A stretch of 64,000 nucleotides of DNA from assembly GCA_963777095.1 (NCBI GenBank), contig CAVZOY010000006.1:1116001-1180000 (forward strand). Reading direction: 5' to 3'. The notes below the pieces were generated by a model. That model did not search any database, was not told the DNA's origin, and saw nothing but the letters and a program-made list of their open reading frames with translations. Position numbers and translations under genes: made by a program. Below are positions 42,036-50,621 of this stretch, one piece after another. Each line of letters begins with the position of its first letter. Position 1 is the first letter of the stretch. This DNA comes from CAVZOY01 sp963777095 (GTDB lineage: Bacteria; Actinomycetota; Actinomycetes; Mycobacteriales; Geodermatophilaceae).

Positions 42036-42070
42036 GGTGCCACGGCGAGCGGCTGCGCCGCCGTGGCACC
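42036..42070 (+). terminator. Stem-loop after the Cys-rich gene
   Basis: GGTGCCACGGCG (42036-42047) pairs with 42059-42070 across an 11-base loop. No T tract follows. The remaining gap 42071-42343 contains no gene I can support. Confidence 0.55.
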
Positions 42071-42343
42071 GGCACGACCTGCCTCCATGGCGCCGCGCCG
42101 CGAGACGCGCGGGACGCCCGAGGCAGCTGCGCTCCGCGGGACAGTCGTGGCGCATGGTGTGCCGGCGCCTGTGACGCCCGGTGCGGATGTTCTCCGTGGC
42201 ACGCGTGCGACGGGGGAGGCGCACCCCGAAGGTCGACTCCGCGCGCCGTCCACTACTTGTCGACACGATCTCCCTACCGTCCGTTCCGACGCGCAACTTC
42301 CCCGGTCGATCCGTCGGCCGGCGCGGACGGACGGAGGACGACG

Positions 42344-43360
42344 GTGGCATTGGCACCCAGCAACCGCCGCGCACGGGCGATGGTCACCCTGGCCGCTGCG
42401 CTGACCCTCGCGGCCGGCGGCGTGCTCGGCCCGTCCGCCGCGACCGCCGCACCCGGGACCGCCGCCGAGGCGCAGAAGCTCGTCGAGCAGGCCGCGCAGA
42501 AGCTGACGGCCATCGGCGAGCAGGTCCACGTCGCCCAGGACACCGTGCGCAAGCAGCGGGCGGAGGCCCAGGCGGCCGCCAGGACCGCCGCCCGTGCCAC
42601 GGCCGCGCTCGCCGCGTTCGAGCCGCAGCTGCGCGCGATCGCCCACTCCGGCTACACCGGCAAGCAGACGCGGGTCGCCGCCTTCCTGACCAGTGACTCC
42701 GCCGACGACCTCGTCCAGCAGATGACGACGCTGGACATGATCGCCGACCACACCGAGACCGTCGTGGCGCGCGCCGCCATCGCGCAGCGGAAGGCCGACA
42801 CCGCCCGCGTGACCGCCGAGGCGGCCAAGGCGACGGCGTCCGCCGGCCTGGCGGAGCTGAAGAAGCAGAAGGCCCAGCTGCAGAAGAAGATCGACCAGTA
42901 CAAGGCCGCCTTCGCGCGGCTCAGCGCGCGGGAGCAGGCCGCCGTCACCACCCGGATCGCCGGCCCGACGCTCTCGCGGCCGAGCTTCGCCAGCCTCGGC
43001 CTCGATCCCAGCGCCGCCACCTCGATCGCGATCAAGACCGCGCTGTCGAAGGTCGGCTCGCCGTACGTGTGGGGAGCAACGGGGCCGGACAGCTTCGACT
43101 GCTCGGGCCTGACCAGCTTCGCCTACGCCGCGGCCGGCATCTCGCTTCCGCACTCGAGCAGCGCTCAGGCCGGTTACGGCACCCCGGTGTCGCGGTCGCA
43201 GCTGAAGCCCGGTGACCTGGTGTTCTTCTACTCACCGATCAGCCACGTCGGCCTCTACATCGGTGACGGGAAGATGGTGCACGCCCGGACCGAGGGGCAG
43301 CCGGTCGCCGTCACCAGCGTCGACCAGGCCGGGTACAACACGGCGGTCCGGCTCGTCTGA
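42344..43360 (+). CDS. NlpC/P60 cell-wall peptidase
   Basis: 338 residues from GTG 42344, with ACGGAGGACG upstream. A signal peptide (about 1-35, ending ATAAPGTA) leads to a coiled-coil region (about 40-215; TAAEAQKLVEQAAQKLTAIG, LKKQKAQLQKKIDQYK). The C-terminal NlpC/P60 domain has catalytic Cys in PDSFDCSGLTSFAY, His in SPISHVGLYIGDG and the third polar site in MVHARTEG. This is the RipA/RpfA-partner type D,L-endopeptidase that cleaves stem peptides during septation or growth. Confidence 0.94.
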   Translation: MALAPSNRRARAMVTLAAALTLAAGGVLGPSAATAAPGTAAEAQKLVEQAAQKLTAIGEQVHVAQDTVRKQRAEAQAAARTAARATAALAAFEPQLRAIAHSGYTGKQTRVAAFLTSDSADDLVQQMTTLDMIADHTETVVARAAIAQRKADTARVTAEAAKATASAGLAELKKQKAQLQKKIDQYKAAFARLSAREQAAVTTRIAGPTLSRPSFASLGLDPSAATSIAIKTALSKVGSPYVWGATGPDSFDCSGLTSFAYAAAGISLPHSSSAQAGYGTPVSRSQLKPGDLVFFYSPISHVGLYIGDGKMVHARTEGQPVAVTSVDQAGYNTAVRLV

Positions 43361-43372
43361 CCTCCGGCGCCG

Positions 43373-43954
43373 TCACCGGTGCGGACGGCGCCCCTCCGCC
43401 AGCATCTGCACCGCCGCGGCGATCCGCCGCGCTCGCGTCTCCGGCGTGGCCGCCGTGTGCACCCGCCACAGGACGGCGAAGCGGTTGGTCCTGTCGAGCC
43501 CGTCGAACGCCTGCTGCGCGGCCGGGTCCGCCGCGAGGGCGGCCGCGAGGTCGTCCGGCACCGTCATCTGCGCCGCACCCGGATACGCGCGCTCCCACCG
43601 CCCGTCGGCCTGCGCGGCCTCGACCGCGGCCAGCCCGGCCGGCCGCATCCGGCCCGCCGCCGTCAGCGCCCCCACGGCCTCGACGTTCTTCTGCGACCAC
43701 ACGCTGCGTGCGCGCCGAGGCGTGATGCGCTGCACGTAGAACCGGTCGTCCAGCCGCCGGCTGATGCCGTCGATCCACCCGAAGCACAGCACCGACTCGA
43801 CGAGCTCGGCGTAGGTGACCGACGGGACGCCGGCGCCCTTCTTGGCCAGCCGCACGTAGACCCCGGGTGCCGTCGTGTGCTCCCGGTCCAGCCACTCCTC
43901 GAGCTCGGCCTGGGTGGCGAAGGCGAGCACCGGGAGGTCGTCGGTCGCGGGCAT
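43373..43954 (-). CDS. YdeI/OmpD-associated family protein
   Basis: 193 residues from ATG 43954. YVRLAKKGAGVPSVTYAELVESVLCFGWIDGISRRLDDRFYVQRITPRRARSVWSQKN is the family signature (bacteriocin-protection/YdeI), with the W-I-D-G core. A second part (DDLAAALAADPAAQQAFDGL) completes the standard length. Biochemical function is not established; its 3' end lies 12 bases from the NlpC/P60 stop. Confidence 0.85.
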   Translation of the reverse strand: MPATDDLPVLAFATQAELEEWLDREHTTAPGVYVRLAKKGAGVPSVTYAELVESVLCFGWIDGISRRLDDRFYVQRITPRRARSVWSQKNVEAVGALTAAGRMRPAGLAAVEAAQADGRWERAYPGAAQMTVPDDLAAALAADPAAQQAFDGLDRTNRFAVLWRVHTAATPETRARRIAAAVQMLAEGRRPHR

Positions 43955-44050
43955 TCGCCGATCGTCGCCGCAGCCCCCATGATCGACAAGCGGTTTGGGC
44001 CGCTCCGCCCCCGGCTACCCGCCCGAGGCCGACCCACGGAGGAGGAGCGC

Positions 44051-44800
44051 ATGGACGGACGACGGCCGGGCCCGGCCGCGCTGTGGCTGGTGCGCCACGG
44101 CGAGAGCCTCGGCAACGTTGCGGACGCCCACGCGCACGCCTCCGGTGCCGGGCGCCTGGAGCTCGACGTCCGCGACCCCGACGTCGAGCTGTCCGACACC
44201 GGCCGCGCGCAGGCCCGCGCCCTCGGCCGGCACCTGGCCGATCTGCCTCCCGACGAGCGGCCGACGGTCGTCCTGAGCTCGCCCTTCGCCCGCGCGCGGG
44301 AGACCGCGGAGCTCGCCGTCGAGGCGCTGGACCTGCCCGTGCGGCTCGACGAGCGGCTGCGGGAGCGCGACTTCGGCGCCTTCGACGGGATGACCGGCGC
44401 CGGCATCCGCGAGCAGTTCCCGGACGAGGCACGCCGGCGCGAGCTGCTCGGCAAGTTCTACTACCGGCCGCCCGGGGGCGAGAGCTGGGCCGACGTCGCC
44501 CTGCGGATCCGCAGCGTGCTGTCGACCGAGGCGCCGATCCTGGACGGCCAGCGGGCGCTGCTGGTCGCCCACCAGGCCGTGATCATGGTGTTCCGCTACG
44601 TCATGGAGGGCCTCGACGAGCAGGAGCTGATGGACCTCGACAAGCGCGAGCAGATCGCCAACGCCTCGCTCACCCGCTACGACGTCGACTCCTCCGGCGG
44701 CCTGCTGCTGCGCGAGTTCAACCACGTCGACCACATCCTCGTCGAGGACGAGGACGTCACCGAGGAGCCCGATGTCGGATCCCACTCACCGCACGACTGA
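44051..44800 (+). CDS. Histidine phosphatase family protein
   Basis: 249 residues with GGAGGAG before ATG 44051. The catalytic motif is VRHGESLGN (R-H-G), followed by SSPFARARETAELAVEAL, RERDFGAFDGM and the second histidine in LLVAHQAVIMVF. The long insert (FYYRPPGGESWADVALRIRS) resembles broad-specificity phosphoglycerate mutase-like phosphatases. It overlaps the downstream hydrate-dehydratase gene by 29 bases, so they share an operon. Confidence 0.92.
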   Translation: MDGRRPGPAALWLVRHGESLGNVADAHAHASGAGRLELDVRDPDVELSDTGRAQARALGRHLADLPPDERPTVVLSSPFARARETAELAVEALDLPVRLDERLRERDFGAFDGMTGAGIREQFPDEARRRELLGKFYYRPPGGESWADVALRIRSVLSTEAPILDGQRALLVAHQAVIMVFRYVMEGLDEQELMDLDKREQIANASLTRYDVDSSGGLLLREFNHVDHILVEDEDVTEEPDVGSHSPHD

Positions 44801-45668
44801 CGGCGTCCTCGTCACTCCGCAGGTGCTGCGCGAGTGGCGGCTGCCCGTGCCCACGGGCGGCAAGGAGGCCCGCGGCTCGATCCTGGTGATCGGCGGGAGC
44901 TCCGAGACGCTCGGCGCCGTGCAGCTGGCCGCGGAGGCCGCGCTCCGTGCCGGCGCGGGCAAGCTCCAGGTCGCGACGGCGGCGAGCGTCGCCCCGTTCG
45001 CGGCCACGGCGCTGCCCGAGGCCCTGGTGCGCCGGCTGCCCGAGACGAAGCGGGGCGCGATCCGCGCCGACGCCGCCGACGAGGTGCGCGACCTCGCCGA
45101 GAGCGCCTCGGCCGTGCTGCTCGGACCCGGGATGATCGACACCGAGGAGACCCAGGCGCTCGGCGCCGCGCTGCTGCCGCACCTGCCCGGCCCCCTGGTC
45201 CTCGACGCGCTGGGGTTGGCCTGCATCACCGCCGACGCCGCCTGCCTGGTGCACCTCGACGGACGGGCGGTACTCACCCCCAATCCCCTGGAGCTGGCGC
45301 TCTCGCTGCACCGCGACCCCGACGAGCTCGACGACCCGGCGGGCGCCGCCCAGGAGCTCGCGAAGGCGGCCGGCGCCGTGGTCGGGCTGGGCGGGGCCAC
45401 GTCGTGGGTCGTCGCGCCGGACGGACGGCGGTGGCGCGACGAGAGCGGTGGAGCGGGGCTCGGTGTCTCCGGGTCGGGCGACGTCCGCGCGGGCGTCGTG
45501 GCGGGGCTCATGGCGCGCGGCGCCGACCCGGAGCAGGCGGCGGTCTGGGCCGCGTACCTGCACGGCCGCGCGGGAGAGCGGCTCGCGGCGTCCGTGGGCC
45601 GGCTGGGCTTCCTCGCGCGCGAACTGCCGCCCGAGGTGCCACGGGTCATCGCCGAGATCGAGTCCTGA
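44772..45668 (+). CDS. nnrD: ADP-dependent NAD(P)H-hydrate dehydratase (NnrD type)
   Basis: 298 residues. ARGSILVIGGSSETLGAVQLAAEAALRAGAGKLQVAT and VLTPNPLELA are the CARKD ribokinase-like core. The catalytic motif normally GTGDVLAG is GSGDVRAG here, with the catalytic Asp kept. The enzyme repairs hydrated NAD(P)H. The NnrE epimerase domain is missing from this polypeptide and presumably encoded elsewhere. Confidence 0.9.
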   Translation: MSDPTHRTTDGVLVTPQVLREWRLPVPTGGKEARGSILVIGGSSETLGAVQLAAEAALRAGAGKLQVATAASVAPFAATALPEALVRRLPETKRGAIRADAADEVRDLAESASAVLLGPGMIDTEETQALGAALLPHLPGPLVLDALGLACITADAACLVHLDGRAVLTPNPLELALSLHRDPDELDDPAGAAQELAKAAGAVVGLGGATSWVVAPDGRRWRDESGGAGLGVSGSGDVRAGVVAGLMARGADPEQAAVWAAYLHGRAGERLAASVGRLGFLARELPPEVPRVIAEIES

Positions 45669-45706
45669 CCGCGCAGCCGTCCGGCCCGTGTGCTGGGGTG
45701 GTCGGC

Positions 45707-46240
45707 ATGGACACCGGGGACAGCTTCGTCGGCGCGCTCGACTTCGGCTCGCCGTCCATCGACGACGCGGCGTTCGTCGCGCCGACCGCCGTGGTGGTCG
45801 GCGCCGTGACGATGGGGCCGCGGGCCAGCATCTGGTACGGCGCGGTCGCCCGCGCCGACGCCGAGGGAATCGAGATCGGCGAGGGCAGCAACGTCCAGGA
45901 CGGCTGCACCCTGCACTCCGACCCGGGCTTCCCGCTGGTGGTCGGCCGCGGCGTCACGGTGGGCCACCGGGTGGTGCTGCACGGCGCCCGCGTGGACGAC
46001 GACGTGCTGGTCGGGATGGGCAGCGTCGTGATGAACGGCGCGCACATCGGCTCCGGGTCGATCGTCGCCGCCGGCGCGGTGGTCACCCAGGGCAAGGAGT
46101 TCCCGCCCGGGTCGGTCATCGCCGGCGTCCCCGCCCGGGTCGTGCGGCAGGCGACGGACGACGACCTGCTGCACATCCGCGGCAACGCGGCGAGCTACAC
46201 CGACCGGCTGGACGCCGCCCGCCAGGTCCGCCGCGTCTGA
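45707..46240 (+). CDS. Gamma-carbonic anhydrase family protein
   Basis: 177 residues from ATG 45707. The left-handed beta-helix hexapeptide rhythm is clear (IEIGEGSNVQDGCTLHSDPG, VTVGHRVVLHGARV, VLVGMGSVVMNGAHIG). His residues in CTLHSD and GHRVVLHG correspond to the metal ligands of Cam/YrdA-type gamma-carbonic anhydrases. The C-terminal helix (TDDDLLHIRGNAASYTDRL) is usual. It may hydrate CO2, but many homologues show little activity. Confidence 0.92.
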   Translation: MDTGDSFVGALDFGSPSIDDAAFVAPTAVVVGAVTMGPRASIWYGAVARADAEGIEIGEGSNVQDGCTLHSDPGFPLVVGRGVTVGHRVVLHGARVDDDVLVGMGSVVMNGAHIGSGSIVAAGAVVTQGKEFPPGSVIAGVPARVVRQATDDDLLHIRGNAASYTDRLDAARQVRRV

Positions 46241-46249
46241 CCCCACCCC

Positions 46250-46325
46250 GAGTTGATCATCGTCGCCGTGCTCGGCGACACGCCGTCGCCGGCGCGTCGT
46301 GCGCGCACGCGACGATGATCAACTG
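46250..46325. repeat. Palindromic element B, copy 2
   Basis: Outer arms GAGTTGATCATCGTCG (46250-46265) and CGACGATGATCAACT (46310-46324), with an interrupted GC-rich interior. The right arm supplies the TGA stop of the minus-strand hotdog gene. It is about 76 bases long, as copy 1. Confidence 0.88.
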
Positions 46326-47026
46326 CTGGGGAGGGCGATCCAGACCGCCCGCGCGCGGGCGCACACCTCGCCGTCCGGGCCGATGACGGCCGAGGCGCTC
46401 GTCGCCCGGCGTCCCTCCCGGCCGAGCACCCACGCCAGCAGCACGTGGTCGGCGTCCAGCCGCACCGGACGCTCCTGACGGGCCACCAGCGTGCCGAGCA
46501 CGTGCGGCACGCCGTCGGCGGGCTGCACCGGCTGGAACGACGGGCAGTCCAGCGCGGCCCACACCGTCTCGGTCGCGGCCACGCCGTCGGCGGACGGCAG
46601 CTCGGCGGTCGGCCGCCACACGCCGGCCCAGACGTCGGGCCGGTCGGGCAGCGGGCCCAGGAGCGCCGCGACGGCGTCCCCGGGCAGGCGGTGCGGGCCG
46701 CAGCCGAAGCAGTCGGGGAACGGGTGCTCGGTACGGGGCGGCAGGGCGGCCGCCGCGGCTGCGGCCGCCGCGACGGTCGGCGGTGCCGGCACGTCGAGGT
46801 CGAGCTCCGCCGGTTCGGCGCGGGCCAGCAGCTCGTCGTCGTCGAACAGCTCGACCGCCGCACCGATCCGGCGCAGCTCCACCGGGCGGTCCAGCGGGGT
46901 GGGCCGGCGCAGCCGGACGGCGACCGTCTCGGTGCCCACCTCGGCGGCGAGCCGGCCGGCCAGGTAGCCGCCGTTCGCGGTGCCCGGGGGGCCGCAGAAC
47001 CGGGCGGCGACGGTCAGCGCGCTCAC
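46319..47026 (-). CDS. Hotdog-fold thioesterase-like protein
   Basis: 235 residues. Two hotdog-like halves: FCGPPGTANGGYLAGRLA near the start and DHVLLAWVLGREGRRATSASAVIGPDGEVCARARAVW at the end, with FPDCFGCGPHR between, a Cys pair typical of this actinobacterial subgroup. Function is likely acyl-CoA or related thioesterase activity but not shown. It overlaps the TM/PT-rich protein start by four bases. Confidence 0.75.
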   Translation of the reverse strand: MSALTVAARFCGPPGTANGGYLAGRLAAEVGTETVAVRLRRPTPLDRPVELRRIGAAVELFDDDELLARAEPAELDLDVPAPPTVAAAAAAAAALPPRTEHPFPDCFGCGPHRLPGDAVAALLGPLPDRPDVWAGVWRPTAELPSADGVAATETVWAALDCPSFQPVQPADGVPHVLGTLVARQERPVRLDADHVLLAWVLGREGRRATSASAVIGPDGEVCARARAVWIALPSS

Positions 47027-47502
47027 GACGGGGGTGCGGTGGTCGTGGGCGCCGGCTCGGTCAGCGAGGGCTCGGTCTCCTCTGGCGTGGTCGGCTCCGT
47101 CGTGTCGACGGGAGCCTCGGTCGTCTCCTCCGCGGGCGTCGTCTCCTCGGGCGCCGTCGTCTCCTCGGGGGTGGTGGCTTCCTCGGACGTCGCCGGGGCC
47201 GACGGAGTCGGCGACGAAGGATCCGGCGCGTCCGTCGTCGCGTCGCTCGAGCGGCTGGTGCTCGTCGACCCCGTGCCCGGATCCGCCGCCTCCGACGGCT
47301 CCGGGGGCTTGACGAACAGGTAGAGCACGCCGATCGCCAGGAAGGCCGCCGTGAGCAGCACCGTCGACATCCGTGCGTGGCCCAGGTGCGCCGGCAGCCG
47401 GCGGCGCCGGAGCGGGGCGGCGGGGGACGCCGTGCTCGACGAGGCGCCCTCGGCCGGCGCCGTGCTCACCGACGGGGCGGACTGCTGGTCCGGGGCGGTC
47501 AC
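47023..47502 (-). CDS. Single-pass membrane protein with Thr/Pro/Glu-rich exported tail
   Basis: 159 residues from GTG 47502. An N-terminal Ser/Ala-rich cytoplasmic part precedes one helix (STVLLTAAFLAIGVLYLFV, about 45-64), then a low-complexity tail with repeated TPEETTAPEETT-type units, probably extracytoplasmic and possibly glycosylated. No folded domain. It overlaps the MscS-like gene by four bases. Confidence 0.7.
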   Translation of the reverse strand: MTAPDQQSAPSVSTAPAEGASSSTASPAAPLRRRRLPAHLGHARMSTVLLTAAFLAIGVLYLFVKPPEPSEAADPGTGSTSTSRSSDATTDAPDPSSPTPSAPATSEEATTPEETTAPEETTPAEETTEAPVDTTEPTTPEETEPSLTEPAPTTTAPPS

Positions 47503-48371
47503 GGCAGGACCTCGGTCGGGGACTCGTCGGGCTGCGCCGCCAGCGTCATGCCCTGCTCGCGGAAGGCCTGGACGACGCGGGCCCGCAGGTCGCGGCCCAC
47601 GTCGAACTGCTTGCCGGGCAGCGTGCGGGCGACCATCCGCACGTTGACCTGCTCGACCTCCAGGCTCTCCACGCCCATGACGCTCGGCGGGTCGAGCAGC
47701 AGCGGCCGCATGGCCGGGTCGCGGAAGGCCTCGCGGCCGACCTCCCGCAGGATCTCGTTGACCCGGTTGACGTCCAGCGTGGTCGGCACGGGCACGTCGA
47801 CGACCGCGCGGGCCCAGTCGCGGGACAGGTTGACCACCTTGACGATCTGGCCGTTGGGCACGGTCATGACCTCGCCGTCGGCGCTGCGGACCCGGGTGAT
47901 CCGCAGCGTGACGTCCTCGACGGTGCCGGTGGCGGGCTCGGCGGCGCCCACCACGCTGATCGCGACGACGTCGCCGAAGCCGTACTGCCGCTCGGTGATG
48001 ATGAAGAAGCCGGCGAGCACGTCGCCGACGATCCGTTGAGCGCCGAAGCCGAGGCCGACGCCGAGCACGGTCGCCGGCGCGACGAGCCCGGTCACCGGGA
48101 CGCCGAGCCGCTCGAGCACGAAGAACACCGCGATCGTGTAGATGAAGACGATCGTCGCCCAGGTGAGCACCTGGGTGAGCGAGTGGCGGTGCTTGGCGGC
48201 CTCGGATCTCACGAGCGCGTCGCCCCCGGTCGACCGCTCGTCGATGCGGGTGGTGATCCGCTCGCCGATCCAGCTGACGAAGCGGGCCAGGAGCACCGAG
48301 GCCAGGACGATGAGGACGATTTCCAGCCCGCGGCCGCGGAGCCAGTCGAGAAGTTCGGTGAAGGCATCCAT
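47499..48371 (-). CDS. MscS-family mechanosensitive channel
   Basis: 290 residues. Three helices near residues 17-35, 68-92 and 95-120; the pore-lining segment is GLGFGAQRIVGDVLAGFFIITERQYGFGD, followed by the beta-domain VPNGQIVKVVNLSRDW and a C-terminal alpha/beta domain (VRMVARTLPGKQFDVGRDLR). It releases ions or solutes on hypo-osmotic shock. Length matches the minimal MscS. Confidence 0.92.
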   Translation of the reverse strand: MDAFTELLDWLRGRGLEIVLIVLASVLLARFVSWIGERITTRIDERSTGGDALVRSEAAKHRHSLTQVLTWATIVFIYTIAVFFVLERLGVPVTGLVAPATVLGVGLGFGAQRIVGDVLAGFFIITERQYGFGDVVAISVVGAAEPATGTVEDVTLRITRVRSADGEVMTVPNGQIVKVVNLSRDWARAVVDVPVPTTLDVNRVNEILREVGREAFRDPAMRPLLLDPPSVMGVESLEVEQVNVRMVARTLPGKQFDVGRDLRARVVQAFREQGMTLAAQPDESPTEVLP

Positions 48372-48437
48372 CGCTGAGCCAGGGTCCCAGGTCGGCCTCG
48401 GCGGGCCGAGGGGCGGGTCACCCCGACGGGCGAGTGC

Positions 48438-48800
48438 TCAGTCGGTCCCGCGGGCCAGCCAGAGCGCCGTGGCGGTCCAGGCAGCGGATGCCGCGGTCGC
48501 CAGCCACCAGAGCGGTCGCAGCTCGGCCGGGGCCGCGAGCAGCAGCAGGATCGCGACGACGAGGGCCGGGCCGGCCAGCGTGGTGGACCGCAGGAGCGTC
48601 CTGAAGGTGTCCGGCCCCGGGACGACGACGAAGACGATCGCCGCGACGACGAACAGGAAGGCGCAGAGGGCGGCGAGGAACATCGACGTGACGCCGAGCT
48701 CGTCCGGCAGGAACGCCCCGGCGCCGAGCACGACGGTGCCCGCACCGAGGCCGATCAGCGTCCTGCGGCGACGGTCGGACCACGGGACGCGTGCGTGCAT
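48438..48800 (-). CDS. Small multi-pass membrane protein
   Basis: 120 residues from ATG 48800 with GGAGGAGG upstream. Four hydrophobic helices (TLIGLGAGTVVLGAGAFLP, MFLAALCAFLFVVAAIVFVVV, STTLAGPALVVAILLLLAAP, LWWLATAASAAWTATALWLA). No known family recognised. It follows and is on the same strand as the MscS gene but 66 bases upstream of it in transcription order. Confidence 0.7.
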   Translation of the reverse strand: MHARVPWSDRRRRTLIGLGAGTVVLGAGAFLPDELGVTSMFLAALCAFLFVVAAIVFVVVPGPDTFRTLLRSTTLAGPALVVAILLLLAAPAELRPLWWLATAASAAWTATALWLARGTD

Positions 48801-48914
48801 GCCGTTCCTCCTCCGGTGCGGGGCCTCGGGGGGACGAACGGACGGAGGGTGCCGGTCGGTGCCCGGACCCGCTGCGACCCACCCCACGTAGGCGGCAAAG
48901 AGTCCGACGACCGT

Positions 48915-48920
48915 TACAGT
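48915..48920 (+). promoter_or_regulatory. -10 box (TACAGT) for leaderless EamA gene
   Basis: TACAGT is followed by six bases and GTG 48927. Confidence 0.55.
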
Positions 48921-48926
48921 CCGAGG

Positions 48927-49883
48927 GTGCCCCGGACCGCCCGCCCCGCCGTCGGTTACGCGGCGACGATCGCGGCGGCCGGGTTCTTCGCGGTCAACGG
49001 AACGGTCTCCACCCTCGCCCTCCAGGCCGGCCTGCCGCCGGCGCGGCTGACCGCGCTCCGCTGCGCCGGGGCCGCCGTCGGCCTGCTGGCCTTCCTTCTC
49101 GTCGCCTCGCCGGGCCGGCTGCGGGTCAGCGTCCGCGAGCTGCCGTTCCTCGCGGTGTTCGGCGTCGTCGGCGTCGCGCTGACCCAGTGGCTCTACTACG
49201 TCGCCATCGGCCGCATGCCGGTCGGGATCGCGCTGGTCTTCGAGATGACCGCTCCGGCCCTGGTGGCCCTCTACGTCTGGCTCGTCCGGCGCGAGGCGGT
49301 GCGCCGTCGGCTGTGGGTCGCGCTCGCCCTGTCGCTGTCCGGGCTGGTGTTCGTCGCCGAGATCTGGCAGGACGGCGGCTCGCTCGACGGTCTCGGTGTG
49401 CTCGCCGCCCTCGCCGCGGCGGTGTGCCTGGCCACCTACTACCTGATGGGCGAGCGCGGCACCCACACCCGTGATCCGGTGGCGCTGACGTGCTGGAGCT
49501 TCGTGGCCGCCGCGCTGTTCTGGTCGGTGGTCCAGCCGTGGTGGCAGTTCGACGCCGCGGTGCTGGGCGAGTCGGTGCCGGTCTCGATCGGCGCGCTGCA
49601 GCTGCCGCTGTGGCTGCTCGTCGGCTGGATCGTCGTCCTGGGCGCGATCGTGCCGTTCTGGCTGTCGATCGGTGCGCTGCGGCACCTGCCCCCGACGACG
49701 GCCGGGCTGGTGGCCACGATCGAGCCGGTGCTCGCGTCGGTGGTCGCCTGGCTGTGGGTCGAGCAGGTGCTGAGCGGCTGGCAGGTGCTCGGCGGCCTCG
49801 TCGTCCTCGTCGGGATCGGGCTGGCGCAGACCGCCCGCCGCGAACCGGTGCCCACGCCGCTGCCGGAGACGCCGACGACCTGA
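48927..49883 (+). CDS. EamA/DMT-family transporter
   Basis: 318 residues from GTG 48927 with ten predicted helices in two EamA repeats. The first repeat ends GIALVFEMTAPALVALYVWL; the second carries PTTAGLVATIEPVLASVVAWLWVEQVLSGWQVLGGLVVLVGI, the family signature. Family members export amino acids or metabolites; substrate unknown. Confidence 0.92.
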   Translation: MPRTARPAVGYAATIAAAGFFAVNGTVSTLALQAGLPPARLTALRCAGAAVGLLAFLLVASPGRLRVSVRELPFLAVFGVVGVALTQWLYYVAIGRMPVGIALVFEMTAPALVALYVWLVRREAVRRRLWVALALSLSGLVFVAEIWQDGGSLDGLGVLAALAAAVCLATYYLMGERGTHTRDPVALTCWSFVAAALFWSVVQPWWQFDAAVLGESVPVSIGALQLPLWLLVGWIVVLGAIVPFWLSIGALRHLPPTTAGLVATIEPVLASVVAWLWVEQVLSGWQVLGGLVVLVGIGLAQTARREPVPTPLPETPTT

Positions 49884-49886
49884 GCG

Positions 49887-50594
49887 TCACCGCTTCTGCC
49901 GGCGGCTCCCGCCGTGCCAGTCCTCCTGGACGCCGACGTCGCCGGCGGGGACGCCGAACGCCGGCAGCTGCGGCCGCTCGCGCAGGCTCCGCTTCAGCTC
50001 GGCGAACCCGGGAAAGCCGGCCAGGGCGACGACGTGGTCCCACAGCTCGCCCGCCTGCGCCTCGCTCGGCAGCCGGCTGATGACCGGGCCGAAGAACGCG
50101 GTCCCGTCGGGAGGCCCGAACTGCAGGATCGGCGTGCCGACGTCCTTGCCGGTGAGCTCGAGCGCCTCGTGGGTCTCCGCCTGGATGGTCACGTCGCGGT
50201 CGGCCTCGTCCAGGGCGTCGGCCAGGCCGGTCGGCAGCCCGGCGTCGGCGAGCACCGCCTCGGCCAGCGCGCGGGTGTCCTGCCCAGGGTCGTCGCCGCC
50301 CTCGGTCTCGAAGATCCGCCCGCCGCAGGCCTCGTAGAAGCGCGCCACCGCGGCGGGCCCGTGCTCGTCGCGCACCCGCGAGGCCACGCGCAGCAGCCGC
50401 AACCCGGCGGTGTGCCCTGCCTCGTACTCCGGCGGGAAGTGGGCGTCGTAGTCGATGTGCGCGTTGAGCAGCCGCAGCGAGATGAACCGCCACTCGACCT
50501 CGTACGCGCGCTGGGTGGCGACCGTGCGCACCCACTTCGACGTCATCCAGGCGAAGGGGCAGACCGGGTCGAACCAGAAGCGCAGATCGGTCAT
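49887..50594 (-). CDS. DsbA-family oxidoreductase with single-Cys CPFA motif
   Basis: 235 residues. A thioredoxin fold starts with LRFWFDPVCPFAWMTSKWV, so the redox motif is CPFA instead of CxxC, with only one Cys. LTGKDVGTPILQF carries the cis-Pro. It resembles actinobacterial mycothiol-dependent nitroreductase-like DsbA proteins, which use mycothiol; that role is inferred. A -10 box is seven bases before ATG 50594. Confidence 0.82.
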   Translation of the reverse strand: MTDLRFWFDPVCPFAWMTSKWVRTVATQRAYEVEWRFISLRLLNAHIDYDAHFPPEYEAGHTAGLRLLRVASRVRDEHGPAAVARFYEACGGRIFETEGGDDPGQDTRALAEAVLADAGLPTGLADALDEADRDVTIQAETHEALELTGKDVGTPILQFGPPDGTAFFGPVISRLPSEAQAGELWDHVVALAGFPGFAELKRSLRERPQLPAFGVPAGDVGVQEDWHGGSRRQKR

Positions 50595-50601
50595 GCGGCC
50601 G

Positions 50602-50607
50602 ACGCTA
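50602..50607 (-). promoter_or_regulatory. -10 box (TAGCGT) for leaderless DsbA-family gene
   Basis: TAGCGT on the minus strand, seven bases before ATG 50594. Confidence 0.55.
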
Positions 50608-50621
50608 GGCCCGCGGCGCGT

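Noticed and set aside
41472..42343. c-di-AMP (ydaO-type) riboswitch before the NlpC/P60 gene
   Set aside because: Such switches are known before cell-wall hydrolases in actinobacteria, but I could not find the conserved core segments in order; only simple hairpins are visible.
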